A stretch of DNA of 64,000 nt, taken from contig JAQBOA010000026.1 of assembly GCA_028288305.1 (NCBI GenBank), forward strand, positions 1 through 64,000, given 5' to 3'. Shown here in pieces: positions 17,824-26,396 of this stretch. Source of the DNA: Mucilaginibacter sp. GTDB lineage: Bacteria; Bacteroidota; Bacteroidia; Sphingobacteriales; Sphingobacteriaceae. Both the position numbers and the translations under genes were made by a program. A model generated the notes under the pieces. That model saw only the letters and a program-made list of their open reading frames with translations. It was not told where the DNA came from and did no database searches. The number at the start of each line of letters is the position of its first letter. Position 1 is the first letter of the stretch.

Positions 17824-18132
17824 TTATAATGTAATACCAGTGATCTCTATCTTGGTAAATTGCTGACGGTGACCGTTTTTCTTTTTGTAACCTTTTCTTC
17901 TTTTCTTTTTGAAGATGATCACTTTATCACCTTTTAAATGAGACACTATCTTAGCAGATACTTTAGCGCTTTTTAAATCAGAACCTAATTTAAATTTCCC
18001 TTCGTTTTCGGCTAACAATACATTGTCAAATTCAATACTAGCGCCTTCATCTCCCTGTAATCTGTGTACAAAGATCTGCTGGTCTTTTGCAACTTTAAAT
18101 TGCTGTCCGGCTATACTTACTATTGCGTACAT
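17824..18132 (-). CDS. rplU: 50S ribosomal protein L21
   Basis: 102 aa, normal length. Begins MYAIVSIAGQQFKVAKDQ and ends with the basic FKKKRRKGYKKKNGHRQQF segment followed by TKIEITGI, the diagnostic L21 C-terminus that contacts 23S rRNA. First gene of the rplU-rpmA pair. A perfect TAnnTTTG element lies at 18166-18173 upstream. Confidence 0.96.
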   Translation of the reverse strand: MYAIVSIAGQQFKVAKDQQIFVHRLQGDEGASIEFDNVLLAENEGKFKLGSDLKSAKVSAKIVSHLKGDKVIIFKKKRRKGYKKKNGHRQQFTKIEITGITL

Positions 18133-18165
18133 TGTTTGTTAATTATTGTTTTAAAATTCGAGGTG

Positions 18166-18173
18166 CAAATATA
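18166..18173 (-). promoter_or_regulatory. Predicted -7 element TATATTTG of rplU-rpmA
   Basis: The minus strand reads TATATTTG, an exact Bacteroidota TAnnTTTG match, about 34 nt before the rplU start. A near-perfect palindrome (aggtattgtt and aacaatacct, 18173-18201) directly abuts it on the upstream side. That palindrome could be an operator or the terminator of the preceding gene. Confidence 0.7.
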
Positions 18174-18204
18174 GGTATTGTTATTGCAATAAACAATACC
18201 TCAT

Positions 18205-18714
18205 TTATTTTTTCAACCTTGACTCAGCTTCACCCAAAACACTCTGAATTTCCTTTATCATTTGTTGGTTAGCATCCACTAATTTTTGCGGGCCAATGTA
18301 ATTTGCATCAAAAATTACCTTTTTATTTTTATGAAGATAATTGAACTCCATCAAATAACGCGGTGGTTTAACCCCATTTATTCTTGAAGTATCATTACTT
18401 AACTCCTGAGATGGGAAATCCCAAAAACCGAGGTCAGCAGCTTTGCGGTGCAGGTATAATAGTTCGCTTTTGTTTAGATACAATTTCATTTTCACTAAGG
18501 AATCGTGATTGTTTACATATTGATAGTCGCCGGTGGTAGAATTATATTTGTTAATCAGGCTATCACCGTTACCAAATTGAAATACAAAAGATTTAAATTC
18601 CGTGAATTTATAGGGAGCGTTTTTAAATATACCTGCATAATAATATACACTATACATTAAAAATGGAACGATTACGGTTAGTGCAAGAAATATTTTTTTT
18701 GTTTTTTCAGACAT
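18205..18714 (-). CDS. Hypothetical membrane-anchored protein
   Basis: 169 aa, not recognised. One N-terminal hydrophobic helix (IFLALTVIVPFLMYSVYYYAGIF, about residues 8-30) suggests a signal anchor with the rest outside the cytoplasm. The soluble part has alternating charged and aromatic residues (SFVFQFGNGDSLINKY, LLYLHRKAADLGFWDFP, YLMEFNYLHKNKKVIFDANY) and a helical C-terminus (QQMIKEIQSVLGEAESRLKK). No catalytic motif. Its stop is 73 nt upstream of rplU, and a palindrome at 18173-18201 separates them. Confidence 0.65.
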   Translation of the reverse strand: MSEKTKKIFLALTVIVPFLMYSVYYYAGIFKNAPYKFTEFKSFVFQFGNGDSLINKYNSTTGDYQYVNNHDSLVKMKLYLNKSELLYLHRKAADLGFWDFPSQELSNDTSRINGVKPPRYLMEFNYLHKNKKVIFDANYIGPQKLVDANQQMIKEIQSVLGEAESRLKK

Positions 18715-18720
18715 GCTTAT

Positions 18721-19232
18721 AATTATTGATTTATTGAATTAGTGAGTTAGTGAATTGCTTAGTACTCAATTTATTTATTTGAGGACACTGTTTTTCTGGA
18801 GGCAGAAACAATTTTAAGAATTTGGTTTGCTTCATCACACAAATATCTTAATTCGCCGGGCGTTACAACTTCAGCTTCAATTAATATTTCCATCCAAAAA
18901 ACAGATTCATCCGCCTCTTCAACTACCGTTGAAAGTTTTGGATGAAATTCAGCTTTTTATCTTGCCCTGCAGGCTGCCCTGTAATTAGCGCCAACAGAAG
19001 AAGACGACCTTAACAATTGCCTACATATAATTTTTGCTTCCTCAGTTTTTGGCAAAGTTCTGAAAAATTTAATGTTATCAACAACAAACTTTTTCGTACG
19101 ATTTCTAAAAGCTTCGGCAAGCTCGTTCTTTGTACTATTTTCCATTCATTTTTCAAATTATAATAGCATTAAATAACTTAATAAATTACGAAAATCAATT
19201 CGCTAAATCAATAATTCACTAAATCGGTAATT
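18721..19232. repeat. 36-nt inverted repeats bounding a 512-bp unit with the four-helix pseudogene
   Basis: The arm at 18721-18756 (begins aattattgatttattgaatt) matches the reverse complement of 19197-19232 at 30 of 36 positions. The arms are made of repeated words (gaattagtga, gatttagtg) also found at 38368-38452 and near 52531. The right arm reaches the stop codon of the symporter gene. Confidence 0.75.
18771..19145 (-). pseudogene. Four-helix-bundle protein gene interrupted by one in-frame TAA
   Basis: The family (TIGR02436, related to 23S rRNA intervening-sequence proteins) is about 115-125 aa and of unknown role. Here the start region KNELAEAFRNRTKKFVVDNI and QLLRSSSSVGANYRAACRAR are intact. 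The next codon, at 18957-18959, is TAA. Reading continues in the same frame with KAEFHPKLSTVVEEADES, FWMEILIEAEVVTPGEL and a stop at 18771-18773, giving 124 codons in all. In relatives the interrupted position is normally Ser (RARSKAEF), so a TCA-to-TAA change explains it. No frameshift is needed. Either a young pseudogene or a sequencing error. Confidence 0.85.
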
Positions 19233-20601
19233 AATTGAGCTCATTTTCCCACTTGCTTATTACTGCGGTTGCAACTACGTTTCCTAAAACATTTGTAGCT
19301 GAACGGCCCATATCCAGCAGCGGATCAATTCCAATCAATAAGGCTAAACCAGCTTCAGGTATGTTAAACATAGCTAATGTTCCCGCCAAAACCACTAATG
19401 CAGCCCTCGGCACACCTGCAACCCCTTTACTGGTAAACATTAATACGAGCAGCATAGTCAGCTGTTGCCCGAAAGTTAAATGCATATTATAGGCTTGCGC
19501 AAGAAATAATGACGCGAAGGTCATATACATCATTCCGCCATCAAGATTAAAGGAATAACCTAAGGGCAAAACAAAACTTACAATTTTATTATTGCAGCCA
19601 AAACGCTCTAACTCTAACAGCACTTTGGGATAAGCCGCCTCGCTTGTTGAGGTACCAAAAGCAACAAGCATAGCATCTTTTATATAATTTACCAAAGTAA
19701 ATACCCGTTTATGCAGTACAAAAAAACCTGCTAGAATAATGATGAGCCAAAGTATAATGAGCGAAAAATAGAACTCCCCAATAAAAACTGCATAAACAGA
19801 TAGTATTCCGAGGCCCTGTTTAGCAATAATTGCGGTTATAGCACCAAACACGGCTAAAGGCGCTAACTTCATCACATAACCGGTTATTTTTAATATTACA
19901 TGAGCAATTGCATCCATGGCCTTGATCACTATCTCGCCTTTTTCGCCGATGGCAGCAGTTCCGATCCCGAAAAACATAGAAAATACTACTATCTGTAAAA
20001 TTTCATTATCGGCCATCGCCTCAATAAAACTTCGTGGGAAAACATGGTTTATAAAATCATGTAATGATAAAGCTGTCTTTTTTATCCCGGAGTTTATGTG
20101 ACTGTCGGGTAAAGTTAAGTGCATAGCCTTACCTGGTTCAAAGAGATTAACCAGAAGCATCCCTAGAAGCAAAGAAACAAGGGAGGCACTTAAAAACCAT
20201 AATAACGTTCTACCACCAATGCGGCCGACAGTTTTTATGTCACCAACTTTTGCAACGCCTACAACAAGCGTGGTAAATATCAGCGGCGCCATAATCATTT
20301 TTATTAGCCGAAGGAAAATATCGCTTAAAAGGGTGAACCCATCCAATTTGTCTTCCCGCAAACTGTCGTTTTCATTGCGGATATTAACTTGTTCTGTTTT
20401 TTGAATTTTTAATGATTTATAAATTGATTGACTGCTGTCATGCAATTCAGCCAGGCGGTTGTCAATGCTTTTGATGGTTGCTTCAGCTTTATTAATTTTA
20501 GTATTGATGGCATCAATTACATATACATTATACAGGTAGCCAGCAATTACACCTAAAATGAGGGCAATGAAAATATATAGGGTAAGTTTACTTTTCTGCA
20601 T
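19231..20601 (-). CDS. Dicarboxylate/amino acid:cation symporter (DAACS family)
   Basis: 456 aa sodium- or proton-coupled inner-membrane carrier of the GltP/DctA type. Seen: hairpin loop AFGTSTSEAAYPKVLLELERFG, the NxDG motif in YSFNLDGGMMYMT, and the binding-site helix IDPLLDMGRSATNVLGN. Between TM1 and TM2 (about residues 30-80) lies a charged, coiled-coil-like insertion (INKAEATIKSIDNRLAELHD), longer than in E. coli DctA. Likely substrates are glutamate/aspartate or C4-dicarboxylates. Monocistronic. Confidence 0.92.
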   Translation of the reverse strand: MQKSKLTLYIFIALILGVIAGYLYNVYVIDAINTKINKAEATIKSIDNRLAELHDSSQSIYKSLKIQKTEQVNIRNENDSLREDKLDGFTLLSDIFLRLIKMIMAPLIFTTLVVGVAKVGDIKTVGRIGGRTLLWFLSASLVSLLLGMLLVNLFEPGKAMHLTLPDSHINSGIKKTALSLHDFINHVFPRSFIEAMADNEILQIVVFSMFFGIGTAAIGEKGEIVIKAMDAIAHVILKITGYVMKLAPLAVFGAITAIIAKQGLGILSVYAVFIGEFYFSLIILWLIIILAGFFVLHKRVFTLVNYIKDAMLVAFGTSTSEAAYPKVLLELERFGCNNKIVSFVLPLGYSFNLDGGMMYMTFASLFLAQAYNMHLTFGQQLTMLLVLMFTSKGVAGVPRAALVVLAGTLAMFNIPEAGLALLIGIDPLLDMGRSATNVLGNVVATAVISKWENELN

Positions 20602-20617
20602 GAGGGCGCTAAGCCAG

Positions 20618-20625
20618 CAAAACTA
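20618..20625 (-). promoter_or_regulatory. Predicted -7 element TAGTTTTG of the DAACS symporter gene
   Basis: Exact TAnnTTTG match on the minus strand, 17 nt upstream of the start codon at 20601. Confidence 0.5.
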
Positions 20626-20851
20626 CAAAATTTATAAGCTGATGCCGGATATTCTTAATGTAGTTATTAAAGTATCATAGTTCTTCACTTTAAATTATGA
20701 TTATATTTATAAGAAATTAATCTATTAAAATCATAAGAGGTTCTTTATTATTTAAGTATTAAAAACAAGTTTATTAATTAGTTAAATTACTTCACAAATT
20801 AAGTATATATTGGTGTTACTAAAGGTGTAGTATAAAAAAACAAGAATTTTT

Positions 20852-21682
20852 ATGATAAATTATCAAAATATCCCTGACAAGATTGACTGTATATCCAATC
20901 CAACGAAATCTGAATTTAATGAAAATTATGGGTTGAAATCAAAGCCGGTTCTTATTACCGGTTTAATGGACAATTGGAAAGCTAAAACAAAATGGACTCC
21001 CGATTTTTTCAAAAACAAGTTTGGAAATGTAGAAGCACCAGCCTCACGAAGTAAGGATAGAAATGATAGAAAGACCTTTAAAATCGGAGATTATTTTAAT
21101 TATATGGAAAGTGGTTCTGAAAAAGATCCATATTATTTAACAAACAGTCAATTTCATCTCAATACAGAGCTGGTTAATGATTACGAACCCCCATCTTATT
21201 TTAAAACCTGTTTAGATATGATGAAAGAGAAGCTACCTTTAACGTTTCAGTTATCCTGGTTATACATTGGAGCAAAAAATACTTTTTCAGCGTTACATTT
21301 AGATATCTTTAACACAAGCGCCTGGAATGGAGTAATTAGTGGAAAAAAAATCTGGTTATTTTATTCGCCTAATCAAGCAAAATATTTGTACAATGGTATG
21401 GTAAATCCTTTTGAGCCGGATTTAAACAAATTCCCGGAATTTGTAAACGCAAAACCTATAGTTTGCGTTCAAAATCCCGGGGATGTTGTTTATACTCCCA
21501 GCCGTTGGTGGCATGCAGTATATAATGAAGAAGCCGGAGTTTCACTTACAGAAAATTTCGTAAATGAAACTAATTTCGAAACTGTTATTATGACTATGCT
21601 ATATCATAAAAAGATGGACGAAGCCCGGATTGTAAAGGCTTGCATGAACCGCTTTAAGATGATTAATCAACCCGGACAATAA
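20852..21682 (+). CDS. Cupin-like (JmjC-type) Fe(II)/2-oxoglutarate-dependent dioxygenase candidate
   Basis: 276 aa of the cupin_8/JmjC-like superfamily. A jelly-roll signature is visible: KPVLITGLMDNWKAKTKW near the N-terminus, metal-binding HLD in FSALHLDIFNTSAWNG with the distal His in PSRWWHAVYN, and GKKIWLFYSP on the strand between them. Such proteins hydroxylate protein or small-molecule substrates; the target is unknown. It stands alone, convergent with the Dps gene and separated by about 10 nt. Confidence 0.82.
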   Translation: MINYQNIPDKIDCISNPTKSEFNENYGLKSKPVLITGLMDNWKAKTKWTPDFFKNKFGNVEAPASRSKDRNDRKTFKIGDYFNYMESGSEKDPYYLTNSQFHLNTELVNDYEPPSYFKTCLDMMKEKLPLTFQLSWLYIGAKNTFSALHLDIFNTSAWNGVISGKKIWLFYSPNQAKYLYNGMVNPFEPDLNKFPEFVNAKPIVCVQNPGDVVYTPSRWWHAVYNEEAGVSLTENFVNETNFETVIMTMLYHKKMDEARIVKACMNRFKMINQPGQ

Positions 21683-21692
21683 AATCATATCT

Positions 21693-22166
21693 TTATTTAA
21701 GATGTGCGCGCAGCATCCAGGCCATTTTTTCGTGATCTTCCATTAAGCCGGTGATATAATCACTGGTGCCGTAATCATGATATTTAGAAGCAAAAGGTTC
21801 AATATTTCCTCTTATAAATTCAATAATACTTTCATGATCTTCCAGCAGTTCTTTTATGTAGGTCATACTGTCGTTTTTATTTTCCAGCTTTTCTGTTAAA
21901 TGAGTAAGGTCGAGAAAGGCGTTTAGCGTAGCAGGCGCATAGTGGCCAATCTGGCGAATTCTTTCAGCAACGCCATCCATAATTTCATCCAGTTGTTCGT
22001 ACTGGCTCTCAAAAAACAAATGCATGGAGTGAAAATCAGGGCCTTCCACATTCCAATGAGCATTCCTGGTTTTTGTATATAATACAAATTCATCAGCCAA
22101 TAATTTTACAAGCTCAACTGATACAGACTGACGGTTTTCCGCGCTTATTCCAATAATATTTCCCAT
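21693..22166 (-). CDS. dps: Dps family DNA-binding ferritin-like protein
   Basis: 157 aa. Forms dodecamers that oxidise and store iron and protect DNA during starvation or peroxide stress. The ferroxidase signature is present: NAHWNVEGPDFHSMHLFF with YEQLDEIMDGVAERIRQIG, supplying the His, Asp and Glu ligands at the subunit interface. The C-terminus (LMEDHEKMAWMLRAHLK) is short, without a long Lys-rich tail. A TAnnTTTG element lies at 22190-22197. Confidence 0.94.
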   Translation of the reverse strand: MGNIIGISAENRQSVSVELVKLLADEFVLYTKTRNAHWNVEGPDFHSMHLFFESQYEQLDEIMDGVAERIRQIGHYAPATLNAFLDLTHLTEKLENKNDSMTYIKELLEDHESIIEFIRGNIEPFASKYHDYGTSDYITGLMEDHEKMAWMLRAHLK

Positions 22167-22189
22167 ATGATAGATTTTTAATATTTATA

Positions 22190-22197
22190 CAAAACTA
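22190..22197 (-). promoter_or_regulatory. Predicted -7 element TAGTTTTG of dps
   Basis: Exact TAnnTTTG match on the minus strand, 24 nt upstream of the dps start codon. Confidence 0.55.
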
Positions 22198-22241
22198 AAA
22201 AATCAATCTTTTGATTTAGTTATTTAATTCTCATAATACCA

Positions 22242-22562
22242 TCAAATTTTTTCCACTACTACAGCAGTACCGTATGCAAGCACTTCTGTTACACCCTGAA
22301 GCACCTCATTAGCATCATAACGCATATTTATAACTGCATTGGCTCCCCGCTGCTGAGCGTGCTGCACCATCAGTTCGTAGGCTTCTTCCCTTGCTGTTTC
22401 GCAAAGTTCAGTATAAACGGTGTTCCTGCCGCCAAATATAGTTTGCAGTCCGCCCATAACATTGCCGCCGATACCGCGTGACCGCACAGTAATTCCTCTT
22501 ATTAAACCCAATTGCTGGGTAACTTTATAACCTTCTAAATGTGTGCTGGTTGTAATTAACAT
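22242..22562 (-). CDS. YbjQ/UPF0145 family protein
   Basis: 106 aa, the usual family size. MLITTSTHLEGYKVTQQLGLI, GITVRSRGIGGNVMGGLQTIFGG, AREEAYELMVQHAQQRGANAVINMRYD and VLAYGTAVVVE match the putative heavy-metal-binding YbjQ family, thought to form pentamers. Biochemical role is not established. Separate from dps by 75 nt. Confidence 0.93.
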   Translation of the reverse strand: MLITTSTHLEGYKVTQQLGLIRGITVRSRGIGGNVMGGLQTIFGGRNTVYTELCETAREEAYELMVQHAQQRGANAVINMRYDANEVLQGVTEVLAYGTAVVVEKI

Positions 22563-22700
22563 GGTTTTATTGTTTTATGGTTTTGAGGCTAAATATAATG
22601 CTTTAATGTTTATCAGGCACATAGCAGCGCTGCATTTATGAATTAAGCGCATGGGTTATGCACTTACCGACTTTAAGAAATGGTTCTGATAAATACACAA

Positions 22701-22729
22701 CGCAGGGTCCTCTGAAGTGAGACCCTGCG
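22701..22729. terminator. Perfect 9-bp hairpin (cgcagggtc/gaccctgcg)
   Basis: A G+C-rich stem with an 11-nt loop lies between the TIGR03118 gene and ybjQ, both on the minus strand. It would be in the 3' UTR of the TIGR03118 gene. It lacks a T run on the minus strand, so it may be a processing or stability hairpin rather than a classic intrinsic terminator. Confidence 0.45.
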
Positions 22730-22766
22730 CGGTTGGAAAAGTACAATACTCACTAATAAATAATAC

Positions 22767-23870
22767 CTATTGTTTTTTTAAATAACCGAAAAGACCATGC
22801 GCTTCACCAAAGGGGCCTGCGGTGAAATACAGCGGATCACTTGGACTACCACCGGGCATATTGCCGTTCAGGAAATCAATGGCCCATAAACCCTCAATAG
22901 ATAGCGTTTCTCCGCCGCTCTTCACCTGGCCTTTAAACCCACCATCCAAACTAAAAATATTGATCGTGCCATCACCAAAATTACTGATAAGAATAGTTGG
23001 GCGGTCACCAGCAAATCCTGCGGCAGCCAGCGCCATGCCCCATGGCGAGTTGAGCGTTCCCTGTGATGCAAAGCGTTTTACAAGCGTGCCGTTAGGATTA
23101 AAAACATCAACATATCCAAAACCCGGGCCACTTTGGTCGTCATGCTTATCCGGTTTTTGTTTTGCATAGCTGATGTATACTTTACCTTCAATGGTTTGAA
23201 TATTAAACGGCGCAAATCCGGCAGGAATGGTAGGGTCAACAAAGCGATGATCAGTGACGAAATTAAAATTTTTGTCGAAAACATCGATCTCAGAGCCAAA
23301 GAAATTGGTTAAACAAAGAAAATTGTTATTACCATCCGTAACCATAGCAATACCTTTATATACTGCGTTTACACGGGTCCGGTCTGCAACTTTTATAGCA
23401 GAATTGCTACCTGGCTTCCAGGCCAGGACAATACCGTCCTCACTGGCAAAGATGAACTTGTTTCCGCCAAAATCTGGTGTACTGTTAAAAATAACGCCCG
23501 TAGGGGCTCCAACCTGGCCCGGAGCAATTGAAGGAATGGTAACAGGCGGCCTTAATGTGTTACCTGCTTTATCGTAAATTACGCTGACTCCTGTATGATT
23601 GGCCGAAATCCATATCGGTCCGCCGTTGGGCACGGCAGCTATGCCCCATGCATTAACCAGGTTGGCATCAATCCTGGTAGCATCGAAGCCGGCAGTATCC
23701 GCAACAAGATTTGTTTGGGTAACTTCCACAGTGACAGCTTTTGCAACTAGACTTGTTTGGTTAACCTTTAAATTATTATTAGCCGATCCCATGTCTTTTT
23801 TACATGCGTAAAAGCAAGTGGTTATCATAAGCCCCGCCATCAGGACTTTAATATTTAATAAATTTTTCAT
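22767..23870 (-). CDS. TIGR03118 family lipoprotein (beta-propeller)
   Basis: 367 aa. Signal peptide with lipobox FYAC (about residue 22), so lipid-anchored. The body QTNLVADTAGFDATRIDANLVNAWGIA, GPIWISANHTGVSVIYD, GVIFNSTPDFGG and SPWGMALA matches the TIGR03118 family of secreted, propeller-like proteins of unknown function. The pattern of repeated GI/GM-x-fixed-motif strands suggests NHL-like blades. No operon partner. Confidence 0.85.
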   Translation of the reverse strand: MKNLLNIKVLMAGLMITTCFYACKKDMGSANNNLKVNQTSLVAKAVTVEVTQTNLVADTAGFDATRIDANLVNAWGIAAVPNGGPIWISANHTGVSVIYDKAGNTLRPPVTIPSIAPGQVGAPTGVIFNSTPDFGGNKFIFASEDGIVLAWKPGSNSAIKVADRTRVNAVYKGIAMVTDGNNNFLCLTNFFGSEIDVFDKNFNFVTDHRFVDPTIPAGFAPFNIQTIEGKVYISYAKQKPDKHDDQSGPGFGYVDVFNPNGTLVKRFASQGTLNSPWGMALAAAGFAGDRPTILISNFGDGTINIFSLDGGFKGQVKSGGETLSIEGLWAIDFLNGNMPGGSPSDPLYFTAGPFGEAHGLFGYLKKQ

Positions 23871-24271
23871 TAGTATTTTTAATTTTAGGTAAATAAAATT
23901 GGTTCTTAGATGTATTGATTTATTCTTAACTATGCTTCATTGTAAGCCCTCCTTTCCTTTTCTTATTTAGCTGTAAATGAACATAAAACACACTTTAGCT
24001 AACACGTATAGAATTACAAAAAGGTTGCCATTTGTTGAAAATAAATTAATATATATGAAATAAAATATATGATTTAATTAATATTTGAAGCTCGGAAAAG
24101 ATTCTGTAAGAATACATGTTCCAATTTGTGAGAGAAGAACAACTGGTACAATCTGAACGCCTGGTACGTTTGGAACGCATGGAACGCTAATTCCGCCAGT
24201 TCAGTGTCCGCCGTGCGACTCACCCCGGGAGGGGTATAGAGAGGTTAAAATCCTATAAAAGCACAAAAAAA
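23871..24271. other. Intergenic gap of 400 nt with decayed direct repeats
   Basis: No gene supported. From 24142 to 24188 similar words recur (ctggtac twice, gaacgc three times). The segment ccgccagttcagtgtcc at 24193-24209 recurs almost unchanged near 26438-26454, in both cases after aattcc. This looks like a shared remnant. Confidence 0.45.
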
Positions 24272-25459
24272 TTAACTTATTTTTGGCTTCTGCCTATCAT
24301 TTGTATGATGCCAAAAAATAAGATTGATATGGAAGCTTTCTTTTATAAATCTTTTCATTTTTAAAAAGGGGCTTTCAACCATATGCCAGCTTAAATAAGC
24401 TGATAAGAATACAATAGGAAATGAAATAAAAAATAAACGGTTAGCGTCGATATGCTTGCCAAAAAAATACATTATCAACTGTCCGACAGGCCAGCCATAA
24501 AGATAAAGGCCGTATGAAAAATCTCCCCTTTTAGCAAAATCATAAAATCGGATACGCGGATTATAGGCAAAACCAAAAAGGAGGTAAGTGCCTGTAAGCG
24601 GAAATACTATATAAAAGGCCTGACCCCACAAGCAGGCAAAAACTGTTACGACGATTGATAGTAGAATTAAAAGCTTGCTAAACTTAATATAATCCCTGAA
24701 AAGATAAAAGCATGCTCCTGCAAAAAAGAAAGCAAATAGTCTTGGTATCTCAGAAGGGTAAAGAAATATCCAGTTTCTTTGTTTAATAAAGGTAGGGGGG
24801 ATTATATTCACCATTTGTAAAACCAGCAAATTATAAAAAACAAGGAAAAATGCCAGTGCTAACCATTTTCTTTTTAACATAGCTGCAAACGCTAACAATG
24901 GGACAATCAAATAACAGGTAAATTCCATTTGAATGGTCCAGAAGGATTGATTTATTAGGTTGGGTAAAGGGTCGCCCGAAAAGGTTTTTGGTCCACTTGG
25001 AACTTCTAAAGTAAAAAACTGCAACGTAAGTCTCTTAATGTTAAAACTTTCGAAATAATATTTTAAATGCTCAATTATGTGCGATGAAAAAAGAGCGCCT
25101 ATAGCGCCAAAAACAAAAACGCTAATAATAAATGCAACAAAAAATCCGGGGCAAATTCTTAAAATTCTTTTTACAAGATATTCATACATTGTGCCGCTGT
25201 TTTCAAAACTTTTCACAACCAGGAATCCGCTGATAATAAAAAAGAAACATACAGCAATATCACCAAGATCGGCCTGGTTATGAGTAAAGAGAAAAGCCGG
25301 CTCGGTACCTTCATTAACTCCGTAATATATCATAAAGCAATGGCTGTAGATAACTATAACAGCAAGAAAAAAACGCAAAAAGTCAAAATTATTTTTGCTT
25401 AATTCAGTTGGGATAAGTAGCTTATTTTCAGAACTATATAAGTAAAACTTTTTTTTCAT
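24272..25459 (-). CDS. Acyltransferase family 3 membrane protein (OafA/WecH type)
   Basis: 395 aa with about ten hydrophobic segments. The N-terminus NNFDFLRFFLAVIVIYSHCF carries the catalytic-type Arg and His of the family, and GDIAVCFFFIISGFLVVKSF follows. Such enzymes O-acetylate cell-surface polysaccharide, lipopolysaccharide or peptidoglycan. No attached SGNH domain and no polysaccharide cluster nearby, so the acceptor is unknown. The C-terminus (MKRFIKESFHINLIFWHHTND) is basic and cytoplasmic-like. Confidence 0.88.
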   Translation of the reverse strand: MKKKFYLYSSENKLLIPTELSKNNFDFLRFFLAVIVIYSHCFMIYYGVNEGTEPAFLFTHNQADLGDIAVCFFFIISGFLVVKSFENSGTMYEYLVKRILRICPGFFVAFIISVFVFGAIGALFSSHIIEHLKYYFESFNIKRLTLQFFTLEVPSGPKTFSGDPLPNLINQSFWTIQMEFTCYLIVPLLAFAAMLKRKWLALAFFLVFYNLLVLQMVNIIPPTFIKQRNWIFLYPSEIPRLFAFFFAGACFYLFRDYIKFSKLLILLSIVVTVFACLWGQAFYIVFPLTGTYLLFGFAYNPRIRFYDFAKRGDFSYGLYLYGWPVGQLIMYFFGKHIDANRLFFISFPIVFLSAYLSWHMVESPFLKMKRFIKESFHINLIFWHHTNDRQKPKIS

Positions 25460-25844
25460 AGGCTATATAAAAATTAAATGACCAAGTTGTATTTTCCTTC
25501 TAAATATCCCAATAAAAATTTATAAAAGAGAATGATTTAAAAAAAAATTATTTTCCACGAATTTTTAATTTACGATAGCTAAAGTATCAACATTTGAACT
25601 CGAAAATTTTGTGAGTCCTTCTCAAAAAATTAAAGAAAGAAATCACTCGTCAATTCGAGCGTTCTTACTTGAACTCACCATATCTGATCGGTTAAAACCT
25701 TCCCGCTGTCTATAATTTCTCACCTTAGGTCGATTTTAAAAAAAAATGCCATTGCAGCTGGCTACCTTAGAGAATGACTGCATATTTTATTGCAGATTAA
25801 ACAACCCCAACGCATCGGAAAAAGGTATATTATCCATAGTTATT
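25460..25844. other. Intergenic gap of 385 nt, no recognised features
   Basis: AT-rich gap between the divergent acyltransferase and YceI genes. No TAnnTTTG element, hairpin or repeat of note was found. Confidence 0.4.
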
Positions 25845-26396
25845 ATGAAGAAATTTTTGGTTTTTACAGTGGTCATCCTGACATATTGTTCAGGCACTTT
25901 AAATGCGCAGAGCAGTATTACACGGTCAATAATAACATTTGAAATCAAGAACCTGGGTATTGGTACAGGTGGTTCCATCAGCGGACTTTTAACCGAAATT
26001 CATTTCACCACTTCAAATCTAAATTCCAGTATTGTAGAAGCTTCGGTGGATGTTAATACAATCAATACTGACAATTCCAGCAGGGATGAGCATTTACGAA
26101 GTGAAGATTTTTTTGATGTTTCACACTATCCAAAGATTGCGCTTAAATCAGTTGCTTTTAAGCACAAAAGCGGCAACAATTATTTCGGGACTTTTACCCT
26201 CACAATTAAAGGCAAATCAAAACAAATTGAAATACCCTTTACCTATTTGGAAAAAGAAAATGCGGTTGAATTTAAAGCCGCATTTAAAATAAACCGGCTG
26301 GATTTTGGGGTTGGCAGTAAAAGCATGATCCTCTCCGACGAAGTGACCGTTAACATTGACTGTGAGGAGAAAAAACAAGAGTCAGCGCAAATATGA
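25845..26396 (+). CDS. YceI family secreted lipid-binding protein
   Basis: About 183 aa from the ATG at 25845, which opens a clear signal peptide (FLVFTVVILTYCSGTLNAQ). A frame open upstream to 25746 is ignored because it would bury that signal. The lipocalin-like YceI domain shows ITFEIKNLGIGTGGSISGL, SIVEASVDVNTINTDNSSRDEHLRSEDFFDV, YPKIALKSV and the end strand GSKSMILSDEVTVNIDCE. YceI proteins bind isoprenoid chains in the periplasm and are often linked to quinone or electron-transport functions. Confidence 0.9.
   Translation: MKKFLVFTVVILTYCSGTLNAQSSITRSIITFEIKNLGIGTGGSISGLLTEIHFTTSNLNSSIVEASVDVNTINTDNSSRDEHLRSEDFFDVSHYPKIALKSVAFKHKSGNNYFGTFTLTIKGKSKQIEIPFTYLEKENAVEFKAAFKINRLDFGVGSKSMILSDEVTVNIDCEEKKQESAQI

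Noticed and set aside
25746..25844. Upstream extension of the YceI gene
   Set aside because: The 33 extra residues precede a clean signal peptide starting at 25845 and have no family similarity.
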